NCBI RefSeq assembly: GCF_001274725.1
Contig: NZ_LGUF01000007.1
Coordinates: forward strand, 1,324,322 to 1,375,842
DNA from: Sporosarcina globispora
GTDB lineage: Bacteria; Bacillota; Bacilli; Bacillales; Cytobacillaceae
Direction of reading: 5' to 3'
DNA: 51,521 bases
Of the stretch, positions 26,495-33,679 are shown piece after piece. How positions within the stretch are numbered: position 1 is the first letter of the stretch; each line of letters starts with the position of its first letter. The position numbers and the translations under genes were made by a program. The notes beneath the pieces were generated by a model. It ran no database searches. It was not told where the DNA came from and saw only the letters and a program-made list of their open reading frames with translations.

Positions 26495-27907
26495 ATGAGA
26501 GGAATTGCACGCATTTTCCTTATAGATGGTATAAGAAGGGGTAGAGTAAATATGATATTGGCCATTTTGGATATGGGATTGATATTTTTTGGCTATGTTA
26601 CGACTATTTGGTTTTATCAGGTGTTTTCTATTCCTTTAGAAGGTGAGTCCATTAATCCATTCTGGTTATTGGCACCATCTGCAGCAGCCTTCATCTTTTT
26701 CCGCTTTTTTGATTTATACAAGGATTTGCGCCGAAATAATATACAAACCCAGCTTTATTCCATTGTTTTACCGATGATATTATTTTCAGGCTTCATTTCA
26801 ATCTTATCTTTTTTAGGGACCTTAAATATTTATCGGAAAAGCTTTTTTATTGAAGCACTATTCATTCAGATTATTTTATTGGCTGCTGTTCATGCGGGAA
26901 TATGGTATCTGGCGAATACATTACATGGCCGTAAAAAAGTTATCATTATTTGTGACGATCAGAATACTGGCCAGTCTTTGGCACAGAAATTTCTTAATCA
27001 TAAGTGGTTTGAGATATCAGGGTTTTTGCCATTAACTCAAATAAAGGATTTGGAAAATCACGTAAATAAGTTTGATGTTTTTCTCCTTGCTCCTACAGTA
27101 ATAGGGCAGAAAAAAAACGACATCATTAGCTTATGCATCAAGAACGGGAAGGAGATATTAACAGTTCCTCAAGTTTCAGAACTGTTTGTTCAAACAGCTA
27201 AGACTCAACAGGTTGATGATATGTTAGTATTTTCAATTAACCCTGCTGGTTTAAACCTCTGGCAGCGAATAAATAAGCGTGTTTTTGATGTAATCATATC
27301 TTTACTCATGCTGGCTCTTACCAGCCCTGTTTTTTTAATTCTGCTAATGTTAATCCCCCTCACTTCCAAGGGTCCAGCTATATATAAACAAGAACGGATA
27401 GGGCTAAATGGCAAACCATATTGGATTTATAAATTTAGAAGTATGATACAGGATGCTGAAAAAATGACAGGTCCAGTACTGGCCGCAAAAAAAGATACAA
27501 GGATTACTGCAATTGGAAGATTCATAAGAGCTGTTCGTTTAGATGAACTCCCACAATTACTTAATGTAATAAAAGGAGAAATGAGTTTAATTGGGCCAAG
27601 GCCGGAAAGAGAGTATTTTATTAGCCAATTCAAAGAAGAATTTCCGGATTATTCTCATAGATTAACTGTCAAACCAGGAATTACAGGACTCGCACAAGTA
27701 TTATCCTACTACTCCACTACCGTTGATGATAAGCTGCGCTTTGATTTATTATATGTGAGAAATTATACCTTTTCCTTGGATCTAAAAATCTTGTTTCAAA
27801 CTTTTCAAGTCATCCTGCAGCGAGATAGAGCGCAGGGATTATTGGAAAATAATAAATATGTTCAGCAAAATCTAAAAAATGCTAGAACAATAAAAGACAT
27901 CTCTTAA
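26495..27907 (+). CDS. Initiating polyprenyl-phosphate sugar phosphotransferase
   Basis: A 470-residue membrane enzyme of the WcaJ/WbaP (polyisoprenyl-phosphate hexose-1-phosphate transferase) type that starts repeat-unit synthesis by moving a sugar-1-phosphate to undecaprenyl phosphate. Several N-terminal membrane helices precede a Rossmann-like region (KKVIIICDDQNTG); a further helix begins near 263 (KRVFDVIISLLMLALTSPVF), then the catalytic domain with GPAIYKQERIGLNGKP, YKFRSM, RLDELPQLLNVIKGEMSLIGPRPE and VKPGITGLAQ. All catalytic motifs are intact. ATG 26495 has a weak ribosome-binding site; ATG 26552 (residue 20), preceded by AGAAGGGGTAGAG, is an alternative start. It is unusual only in lying near the end of its operon. 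Confidence 0.88.
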   Translation: MRGIARIFLIDGIRRGRVNMILAILDMGLIFFGYVTTIWFYQVFSIPLEGESINPFWLLAPSAAAFIFFRFFDLYKDLRRNNIQTQLYSIVLPMILFSGFISILSFLGTLNIYRKSFFIEALFIQIILLAAVHAGIWYLANTLHGRKKVIIICDDQNTGQSLAQKFLNHKWFEISGFLPLTQIKDLENHVNKFDVFLLAPTVIGQKKNDIISLCIKNGKEILTVPQVSELFVQTAKTQQVDDMLVFSINPAGLNLWQRINKRVFDVIISLLMLALTSPVFLILLMLIPLTSKGPAIYKQERIGLNGKPYWIYKFRSMIQDAEKMTGPVLAAKKDTRITAIGRFIRAVRLDELPQLLNVIKGEMSLIGPRPEREYFISQFKEEFPDYSHRLTVKPGITGLAQVLSYYSTTVDDKLRFDLLYVRNYTFSLDLKILFQTFQVILQRDRAQGLLENNKYVQQNLKNARTIKDIS

Positions 27908-27970
27908 GCTTGAAATTTAGTGAAGAAAAAATTACTCCGAAAGATAAAATAAGAATTGGAGGATGAAAAC

Positions 27971-28747
27971 ATGGAAAATTCAGTTCAAGATCTTATTTCT
28001 ATCATTACTCCCTCATTTAACTCTTCTAAGTATATTAGTTCAGCCATTCAATCTGTTAAAGCGCAAACTTTTCAAAACTGGGAAATGATAATCATCGATG
28101 ATTGTTCTTCTGATGAAACATTAGAGAAAGTGAAAAGCGAGATGAAGCATGAATCGAGAATAAAAGTAATACAACTTCAAAAAAATATGGGGCCAGCCTA
28201 TGCCAGAAATATAGGTATTACTGCTGCTAAGGGCAACTATATTTCTTTTCTTGATAGCGATGATATTTGGCTTCCACAAAAACTGGAGAAGCAATTAATG
28301 TTCATGAAAAAGAAGCATATAGCCTTTTCATATACAAACTATAGAATAATGAATGGAAACGGAGATATATCAACAGAAGTCATTAATATACCGCCAAAAA
28401 CGACGTATAATAATCTATTAAAAAATACAGCAATTGGGACACTAACTGTTATGCTGGACATAAAAGAAGTAGGGGATGTACAAATGCCCTTATATAGAGA
28501 CTGCTCTGAAGATTTTGGGCTTTGGCTATCCATTTTATCTAAAGGAATCCATGCCTATGGACTAAATGAAGAATTAGCGTTATATAGAAAGTGCGAGAAT
28601 TCTCTTTCAAGCAATAAACTCAAATCTGCTCAAAAAACATGGAATACATACAGGAAAGTGGAGAAAATCAATTTTCTTTCTGCACTATGGTATTTTGTAC
28701 ATTATTCATTAAACGCGTTAAAGAAGCATTCGAAGAGTAGTTATTAG
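27971..28747 (+). CDS. GT2 glycosyltransferase
   Basis: A 258-residue GT-A enzyme. It has the GT2 opening ISIITPSFNSSKYISSAIQS, DDCSSDETLEKV, the metal-binding DxD equivalent in FLDSDDIWLP (about 90-99), and a later EDFGLWL in the ED(F/Y) catalytic-base position. The C-terminal 50 residues carry an amphipathic or membrane-associated segment (NFLSALWYFVHYSLNAL). Start ATG 27971 is set by TTGGAGGATG; the upstream TTG at 27956 overlaps that site. It is the last gene of the capsule operon and is followed by a terminator. Confidence 0.88.
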   Translation: MENSVQDLISIITPSFNSSKYISSAIQSVKAQTFQNWEMIIIDDCSSDETLEKVKSEMKHESRIKVIQLQKNMGPAYARNIGITAAKGNYISFLDSDDIWLPQKLEKQLMFMKKKHIAFSYTNYRIMNGNGDISTEVINIPPKTTYNNLLKNTAIGTLTVMLDIKEVGDVQMPLYRDCSEDFGLWLSILSKGIHAYGLNEELALYRKCENSLSSNKLKSAQKTWNTYRKVEKINFLSALWYFVHYSLNALKKHSKSSY

Positions 28748-28775
28748 GAAAATAGCAGAATAAATACAAATTATA

Positions 28776-28820
28776 AAACCAGCTCATTAATAATTATGGG
28801 CTGGTTTGTTTATTTTATTG
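28776..28820 (+). terminator. Terminator of the capsule/exopolysaccharide operon
   Basis: AAACCAGC (28776-28783) pairs with GCTGGTTT (28800-28807), followed by GTTTATTTTATTG. The interval 28821-28990 is A/T-rich and shows nothing more. Confidence 0.75.
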
Positions 28821-28990
28821 TCTCGTTAAATTTTTGCTATGATTTCTTCATTGCCTCTATTCAAGCTGCTGTGTGAAATATTGAAGACATTATAAGAGAA
28901 CATTTTTTTATACTAATTTTCTTGCGGACTTGTGTGATTTAATTATTCCTCAGGTTTAAAGAATACATAGAATAAAGTAAAAATTGAAAA

Positions 28991-29863
28991 ATGGAGGTGG
29001 GTGACATAGCAGATAATCCAAATATTGTATATGTTGAAGATTTTGCTGGCAGTACACCACAAGCGAAAATTCAGGCAGCAATAAATTTTGCTTATACAAA
29101 TGATAAAAAGACTGTTATTGCAGCAAATAAAGATTATTATATGACGGGAACAGTTATTATTAAGCAGGGTGTGAAGCTTCGAGGGAGCTATGGGACAAGA
29201 TTTGTTATTGGTGCCAACGTTCGTGGGTTTGAAGCAGAGAAAGATGCCTCATTGTGTGATGCTAGTATAATGGTCGATTATAGAGGGTACACCAAAGAGG
29301 TTATTTATTTGGATGGGAAATATAAATACTACAATACATGGAATAATACATCCCTAAACAATCTAGTGATTGTAAATTGGTCAGGAACAGTATCTGGTAC
29401 AGGAATTCATTTGTATTCAGGCGGAAGTGGGCATGAAATTTCATTTGTAAATTTTACAGATGTTAAAATTGTAGCATTTGCAAAAGGAATCTATCTAAAA
29501 GCGGTTAAACCTGCCAGCGGATTTGCATATGTTAATGCAAATCGATTCGATAAAATTTCACTGGATGATTGTATTGATAATATTGTTTTGGAAGGGAGTG
29601 AAACCATTCCAAACGAATGCAGCGGCAACTCCTTCACAAATTTACAGATTCAGCCTACAAGAAACACGAAACGAATCATGACTATTCAGGGCCAGGTTAA
29701 TAAAATTGATGGGATTTGCTGGGAATTGCACCTAATTCAGCATTCGGATCCTGTGTTTATATTTAAACCAGAAAGTAATAACAATTATTTAGATATGAGA
29801 ACCATTCCTCCAAATCGTATTTTAAATAGTGGAAAATCCGGCAATCGTTTCGAAACACTATGA
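28991..29863 (+). CDS. Right-handed beta-helix (pectate-lyase-like) protein, short form
   Basis: A 290-residue protein with an N-terminal segment FAGSTPQAKIQAAINFAYTN, typical of the pectate_lyase_3 entrance to right-handed beta-helix proteins, then repeating short strands rich in N, G, V and I (for example GTGIHLYSGGSGHEISFVNF) that fit helix coils. Related proteins include phage tailspike-type and YobO-type polysaccharide-binding or degrading proteins, usually 500 residues or more, so this copy may lack the C-terminal part. No signal peptide is seen. The start is uncertain: ATG 28991 directly precedes the GGAGG it would need, and no other standard codon fits well. It stands 244 bp past the capsule operon; an action on the polysaccharide made there is inference. 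Confidence 0.6.
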   Translation: MEVGDIADNPNIVYVEDFAGSTPQAKIQAAINFAYTNDKKTVIAANKDYYMTGTVIIKQGVKLRGSYGTRFVIGANVRGFEAEKDASLCDASIMVDYRGYTKEVIYLDGKYKYYNTWNNTSLNNLVIVNWSGTVSGTGIHLYSGGSGHEISFVNFTDVKIVAFAKGIYLKAVKPASGFAYVNANRFDKISLDDCIDNIVLEGSETIPNECSGNSFTNLQIQPTRNTKRIMTIQGQVNKIDGICWELHLIQHSDPVFIFKPESNNNYLDMRTIPPNRILNSGKSGNRFETL

Positions 29864-29920
29864 ATAAATTATTGAAGAGATATGAAAAAAGAGTTTTACC
29901 ACATGGCTGTTATTATTTAA

Positions 29921-30022
29921 GTTAAACTTGATGCAAAAGCAGGAAACGAATATCAAGGAGTAACGTATAGTTCAAACTTAAATGTAACAGCCAAACAAAT
30001 GGATGATGGAGCAAAATATTAA
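29921..30022 (+). pseudogene. C-terminal remnant of an exported-type protein
   Basis: An open frame without a start runs from 29921 (VKLDAKAGNEYQGV) through NVTAKQMDDGAKY to TAA at 30020-30022, with Ser/Thr/Gly/Asn-rich composition like a bacterial surface domain, and is followed by a terminator-like palindrome. Probably the 3' end of a lost gene. Confidence 0.35.
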
Positions 30023-30050
30023 TTGTCAGTTATAATACTAAAATGATAAC

Positions 30051-30078
30051 AAGCCACTGAATGTACATTCAGTGGCTT
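30051..30078 (+). terminator. 28-bp perfect palindrome, probable terminator
   Basis: AAGCCACTGAATGT (30051-30064) is exactly complementary to ACATTCAGTGGCTT (30065-30078), followed by TAATTAT. It ends the remnant just upstream and precedes the IS200 left end. Confidence 0.65.
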
Positions 30079-30150
30079 TAATTATGAAACAGAAAACCCT
30101 AGGCTAGGCCTAGGGTTCCAAAAAGCTTACAGCGTGGTATTAAAAAAACT

Positions 30151-30206
30151 CCTCCGTATTGCTAAAATATTTTTGGTTCGCCAACCAAAATATCAGCATA
30201 CGGAGG
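30151..30206 (+). promoter_or_regulatory. Hairpin sequestering the tnpA ribosome-binding site
   Basis: CCTCCGTAT (30151-30159) pairs with ATACGGAGG (30198-30206); inner pairs GCT/AGC and an ATATTTTGGTT-type arm against AACCAAAATAT continue the stem with small bulges to the apical loop CGCC (30179-30182). The GGAGG is the tnpA ribosome-binding site, eight bases before its ATG, so folding hides it. Such leaders limit transposase synthesis in IS200. Confidence 0.8.
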
Positions 30207-30213
30207 AATTCTT

Positions 30214-30696
30214 ATGTCTAAAAAAGACACTAATAGTTTAGCACACACAACTTGGAATTGTAAGTATCACATTGTGTTTGCACCTAAATACAGAAGACAA
30301 GTGATATACGGAAAAATTAAGAAGGATATTGGGGAAATACTCCGCACTCTATGTGAAAGGAAGGGAGTGGAGATTATTGAGGCGACAGCTTGTAAGGATC
30401 ACGTACATATGTTAGTGAGTATTCCTCCAAAAATAAGTGTGTCCTCGTTTGTGGGTTATTTAAAAGGCAAAAGCAGCTTGATGATATTTGATCGTCATGC
30501 CAACTTAAAATACAGATATGGAAACCGAAAGTTTTGGTGTACAGGGTATTATGTGGATACAGTAGGAAGAAACAAAAAGGTAATTGAAGATTATATACGT
30601 AATCAGATTCAAGATGATGTAGTTGCAGAACAAATAAGTATGATGGAATATATTGATCCATTCACAGGTGAAGAGGTTAAGAAAAAGAAAAGATAA
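30214..30696 (+). CDS. tnpA: IS200-family transposase (HUH Y1 transposase)
   Basis: A 160-residue TnpA. The HUH metal-binding motif is H63-V64-H65 in KDHVHMLVSIPPK, and the nucleophilic tyrosine is Y127 in VIEDYIRNQ, the same spacing as the well-studied IS608 enzyme. The start MSKKDTNSLAHTTWNCKYHIVF is typical of this family. It cuts and joins single-stranded DNA at the element ends as a dimer. Length and residues are complete, so the element may still move. The ribosome-binding site is locked in a leader hairpin. No partner tnpB lies nearby. Confidence 0.93.
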   Translation: MSKKDTNSLAHTTWNCKYHIVFAPKYRRQVIYGKIKKDIGEILRTLCERKGVEIIEATACKDHVHMLVSIPPKISVSSFVGYLKGKSSLMIFDRHANLKYRYGNRKFWCTGYYVDTVGRNKKVIEDYIRNQIQDDVVAEQISMMEYIDPFTGEEVKKKKR

Positions 30697-30702
30697 TCAG
30701 TT

Positions 30703-30827
30703 GGAAGGCCTTTGAGGTCTGGCCAGTAAAAGTAGTGCAATTGGCGAACCATTCAGTAGCCCTTTAGGGTTTGGCCAGTAACAAAGGCTTCCAGCCGCAG
30801 AGAAAACCACCCGTTATCACGGGTGGT
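30703..30827 (+). ncRNA. Structured 3' segment of the IS200 element (candidate noncoding RNA)
   Basis: After the tnpA stop, GGAAGGCCTTTG (30703-30714) can pair with CAAAGGCTTCC (30782-30792), enclosing about 70 nt. Inside are two 23-nt direct repeats (30707-30729 and 30759-30781; 19 of 23 identical, both ending TGGCCAGTAA) and, between them, TTGGCGAACC (30741-30750), the exact complement of GGTTCGCCAA in the leader-hairpin loop (30175-30184). A terminal hairpin plus T-run follows. It recalls omega-RNA-type right ends of IS605 elements, although no TnpB gene exists here. RNA expression is inference. Confidence 0.45.
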
Positions 30828-30862
30828 CGTTATTTTTTTTGATTCCACTTTGTTGCAGGCAT

Positions 30863-30980
30863 GGGGTTATAAATTTGATAGATTCATGCAAAAGCGAGAA
30901 CTATGACTCAGGTTTATGTACCTATTATTATAATGAAAGGCTATAGAATTGGTCGTGATGACTATAGGAATAGTTAAATT
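30863..30980 (+). pseudogene. Possible remnant of an Rhs/YD-repeat toxin core
   Basis: One frame reads SENYDSGLCTYYYNERL and then stops; shifting frame at about 30942 gives YRIGRDDYRN. Together they resemble the closing motif of Rhs/YD-repeat proteins (YYNARYY, then IGRF). The similarity is short and needs a frameshift, so the call is tentative. It is directly upstream of a small immunity-like ORF. The rest of 30841-31121 shows no other feature. Confidence 0.3.
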
Positions 30981-31121
30981 AGTCTGTCTGAATTTCCCAA
31001 GAATGAATAATGATACCCTCTCATTTTTAAGGTTTAAAAAGGTATAATAAATAATGTCATAAGATACTAGTTTATATTCAATAATTGTGAGGAATTTTCA
31101 TAAAAGACAAGGAGAGATAGA

Positions 31122-31382
31122 ATGGAAAACATGGATCAATTAATTAATTCCTTTGAAGAGATTAATTTTAATCAATATCAAATGCCGATTATTTGCATAT
31201 TCTCAAATCCAAAAGATTATCGCGGTATGTTTGTTGCACGAATTTTTGATGCGGATAAGCCGACAGAAAATATAATTATGAGAGTAAGTTTAGATGCAAT
31301 TAGAAAGGAAATACCAGATGGTTTCACTTTGATACCCAGATCAGCTGATGATGATTCTGCATTAGTGGAAACTTGGATTTGA
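31122..31382 (+). CDS. Small soluble protein, candidate orphan immunity protein
   Basis: An 86-residue protein with ATG 31122 behind AAGGAGAGATAG. It begins MENMDQLINSFEEINFNQYQ and contains MFVARIFDADKPTENIIMRV, acidic overall, with no signal peptide or membrane segment. I cannot name the family with certainty. Its size, its acidity and the possible Rhs tail just upstream suggest an immunity gene left behind when its toxin decayed. The next codons after its stop belong to an unrelated protease fragment, so the junction is a recombination scar. Confidence 0.55.
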   Translation: MENMDQLINSFEEINFNQYQMPIICIFSNPKDYRGMFVARIFDADKPTENIIMRVSLDAIRKEIPDGFTLIPRSADDDSALVETWI

Positions 31383-32232
31383 GGCAGATGGTTTTTTCCT
31401 AAAATTCACCAGGGAAATTATCAAACATACATACAAAAATGCTTTAAACGGAGCTGCTGTAACACTTCCAGCTAATGAGATTCAGAATCTTCTGGAATCA
31501 GAAGAAGTAAAAGCAGTTTACAGTGAATTAGAAGTAAGGCTTACCCCGCCTAAATCCAAGGAAGAAGAGGGCACAGCTACAAAAGTAGACAGCATTCCTT
31601 TCTTAAACATTGATAAACTGCACAAAGAAGGCTTTACAGGAAAAGGGATCAAAGTGGGTGTTATAGATACAGGTGTGGATTATAACCATCCGGATTTAAA
31701 AGCTGCCTATAAAGGCGGGTATGATTTCATAGACAATGACGACGATCCAATGGAAACAACCTATGATGATTGGAAAGCAGCATCTGGGTATCCTGAAACC
31801 AATCAAGGCAGTACTTATTATACAGAGCATGGTACACATGTATCAGGAAACATTGTAGGCCGAGCGGCAAATGATTCTGATTATAAGGTAATTGGAGTGG
31901 CACCTGAAGCGGATTTGTATGCCTATCGAGTATTGGGGAAATATGGGAGTGGATCCAATAGTGCGGCGATTGCAGGTATTGACCGTGCTGTTGCCGATGG
32001 CATGGATGTTATCAATCTCTCTTTAGGAGCCCAAACGAACAATCCGCTGGATGCCTCCAGTCTAGCAGTTGATAATGCTGTATTAAGCGGTGTTGCAGCT
32101 GTCGTTGCAGCGGGGAACACTGGAGACTTGGGAAATAGTACACTTGGGTCTCCTGGAGAAGCTGCATAGCATTAACGGTTGGTGCAAGCTCTGCTTCATC
32201 TAGGTCAATTGAAAAAGACAGAGAGGATTGAG
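31383..32232 (+). pseudogene. Vpr-type S8 serine protease, 5'- and 3'-truncated and frameshifted
   Basis: The reading begins without start or signal peptide, with an I9 propeptide end (NGAAVTLPANEIQNLLESEE), then an S8 domain: catalytic Asp in VGVIDTGVDYNHPDLK, His in EHGTHVSGNIVG, Asn region VVAAGNTG. At 32160-32175 the frame shifts (GSPGEAA, then stop; LTVGASSASSRS continues in another frame to about 32232). The part that should carry the Ser nucleophile, the PA insert and the C-terminus is gone. The uninterrupted central frame (31654-32169) is therefore only a fragment and not a working protease. Confidence 0.85.
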
Positions 32233-32360
32233 GAGTTAAATGGAGAAATACACATATAAATCTAATAACGTCTCTTCACCCTATTCTGTGATATCAATGT
32301 GATTCCATTGGTGCCATTTAGTGTCGCTCTTTTTTCCGCTCTTAAAAGGAAGGAGTTAGA

Positions 32361-32858
32361 ATGTTTAAGAAGAAGTCTTACTGTATTGCTCTGTTAATAG
32401 TCGTGCTTATAGGTGGATGTCAGCCCAATAAAAGTGAGAATGTCTATCAAAAAGAAGACAAGGTGGTGGAAAAAAAGATGCATTCGTCAGCGAAGGTAGA
32501 TCCATCGATTGACCTTTCAAGTCATCAGAAGGTCTCCATTATCATTGAATTCAAAACGAAGCCAGCGAAAGTAGCTGTTTTAGAAGCGAAAGCGAAAGGA
32601 ATCAACCTGACATTAGAGGAAGCTAAAAGACAAGTTGAACAAAGTCATCAAACGTTTAGAAAACTTCTAACAGTATTAGATGAAAATAAAGTGTCTTATA
32701 AGATCGAACACACATATAAAACTGCGTTTAATGGAGTTTCAATGGAATTGCCAGCACATGAAATAAACCGATTATTGGGATCTTCCGTAATTTCTAAAAT
32801 TTATCCAAACAAACAAATTCAGCTTGACCCGCCCATTAATCCTTCAGACCAGATGTAA
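32361..32858 (+). CDS. Lipoprotein consisting only of an I9 protease-propeptide/inhibitor domain
   Basis: A 165-residue lipoprotein: a type II signal with lipobox LIGGC (residues 16-20, Cys20), a charged linker, then an I9 domain from about 50 to 155 (KVSIIIEFKTKPAKVAVLEA, then FNGVSMELPAHEINRLLGSS, then KIYPNKQIQL), as found ahead of Vpr-like subtilases. It stops after NPSDQM where a full protease would enter its catalytic domain. ATG 32361 follows AAGGAAGGAG. Two readings: the truncated head of a lost protease, or a free-standing surface inhibitor or chaperone of subtilases. An intact start, ribosome-binding site, signal and frame favour production of the protein. It is unrelated in detail to the Vpr fragment just upstream. 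Confidence 0.7.
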   Translation: MFKKKSYCIALLIVVLIGGCQPNKSENVYQKEDKVVEKKMHSSAKVDPSIDLSSHQKVSIIIEFKTKPAKVAVLEAKAKGINLTLEEAKRQVEQSHQTFRKLLTVLDENKVSYKIEHTYKTAFNGVSMELPAHEINRLLGSSVISKIYPNKQIQLDPPINPSDQM

Positions 32859-32945
32859 GAAAGAAATTTAATGTATTCTACCTTACTGTTTAAGATCGGT
32901 AATGTTCTATAAATGTTTGGGGAAATGAAACCCAGCTAATCTTAT

Positions 32946-33237
32946 GTGAAGATTGCTTATAGTGAAACAACTGCTTTTGGACCTAGTTTTAAGTTCGAAG
33001 ATGTCAATGTTTCTGATTTAAAGCTTACTGGTTCTGAAATACCAGAAAATATTGGTATGGGACAAAATCTTCATATTACTGCTGTACTTGAAGAATACAA
33101 TGAAACTTCTGGACTTTTCATATTTAAGCCAATTTCTACTGAAATAAGATAAAAGTTATTGAACAAAAAGCAGCTGAAGTATTGAAAGGTACAACCGACG
33201 TATTTAAAGGTGCTTTTGGTGTAAAAGATATGCTTTG
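32946..33237 (+). pseudogene. Fragments of an unidentified protein in two frames
   Basis: A GTG-initiated frame (32946-33152, KIAYSETTAFGPSFKFEDV) lacks a ribosome-binding site; the next frame reads KVIEQKAAEVLKGTTDVFKG and ends GVKDML before a terminator hairpin at 33249. Both parts look protein-like, and together suggest a decayed gene. No family recognised. Confidence 0.35.
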
Positions 33238-33248
33238 ATAAGGATGGG

Positions 33249-33276
33249 ACCGCTAGTAGAAACTAGCGGTTTTGTT
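33249..33276 (+). terminator. Terminator after the decayed gene
   Basis: ACCGCTAGT (33249-33257) pairs with ACTAGCGGT (33262-33270), loop AGAA, followed by TTTGTT. Confidence 0.8.
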
Positions 33277-33313
33277 AATTATAAACCATTTCTATTCAAT
33301 AAACGATGAGTAC

Positions 33314-33361
33314 GAGTGGATTGTAGGAGTTGCTGTAAAAGCAGCAGCCTATAATCCACTC
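33314..33361. other. Long imperfect hairpin in the intergenic region
   Basis: A continuous 14-bp stem (33314-33327 with 33348-33361, one G-T pair) is extended by six further pairs (33330-33335 with 33342-33347) after a 2-nt bulge, loop TAAAAG. No clean U-tract follows. It may be a terminator relic or a small structured RNA. Otherwise 33277-33679 holds only a start-poor 36-codon frame and the promoter region for the next gene. Confidence 0.5.
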
Positions 33362-33679
33362 TATTTATGTTTGTCTGAAGGATGGAGAATGAGTTTTCAA
33401 TTTATGGTTTAGATAATGGAAATGTATTAAAAGGAGATAAAGCTGGGTGTGGGAGAAAGTACTCATTGGGATCATGTAATGTTACTATCTAGACCTTCAC
33501 ATAAGACGATTGAACATTAGGACACATAATTTTGAAATCCGTTTAGTCGGTCTTTCCGAAGTATTTTTACATTTCTTTAAATTTATTTACCTAACTATTA
33601 AAAAAAAACAATTAATTCTTAAAGTTCCCCAGCTAATCTACCAATGATAGAAAAATATTGATAGGGAGGAATATTTATT

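Larger units (their letters stand above)
30095..30840 (+). mobile_element. IS200-type insertion sequence (tnpA only)
   Basis: A single-gene element of the IS200/IS605 family. The left part has a 10-bp perfect hairpin AACCCTAGGC/GCCTAGGGTT (30095-30104 with 30108-30117, loop TAG). The right part ends in a 9-bp hairpin ACCACCCGT/ACGGGTGGT (30806-30814 with 30819-30827, loop TATC) followed by T-rich sequence. These are candidates for the subterminal hairpins recognised by TnpA. Exact ends cannot be fixed, because this family makes no target duplication. No tnpB is present. It lies in an island rich in gene debris. Confidence 0.75.

Noticed and set aside
30214..30696. A TnpB/IscB guide system at the IS200 element
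   Set aside because: No tnpB or iscB coding sequence is present; only tnpA and a structured tail can be shown.
33382..33492. 36-codon frame beginning MENEFSIYGLDNGN
   Set aside because: Its ATG touches the only possible ribosome-binding site, and no family or neighbour supports it.
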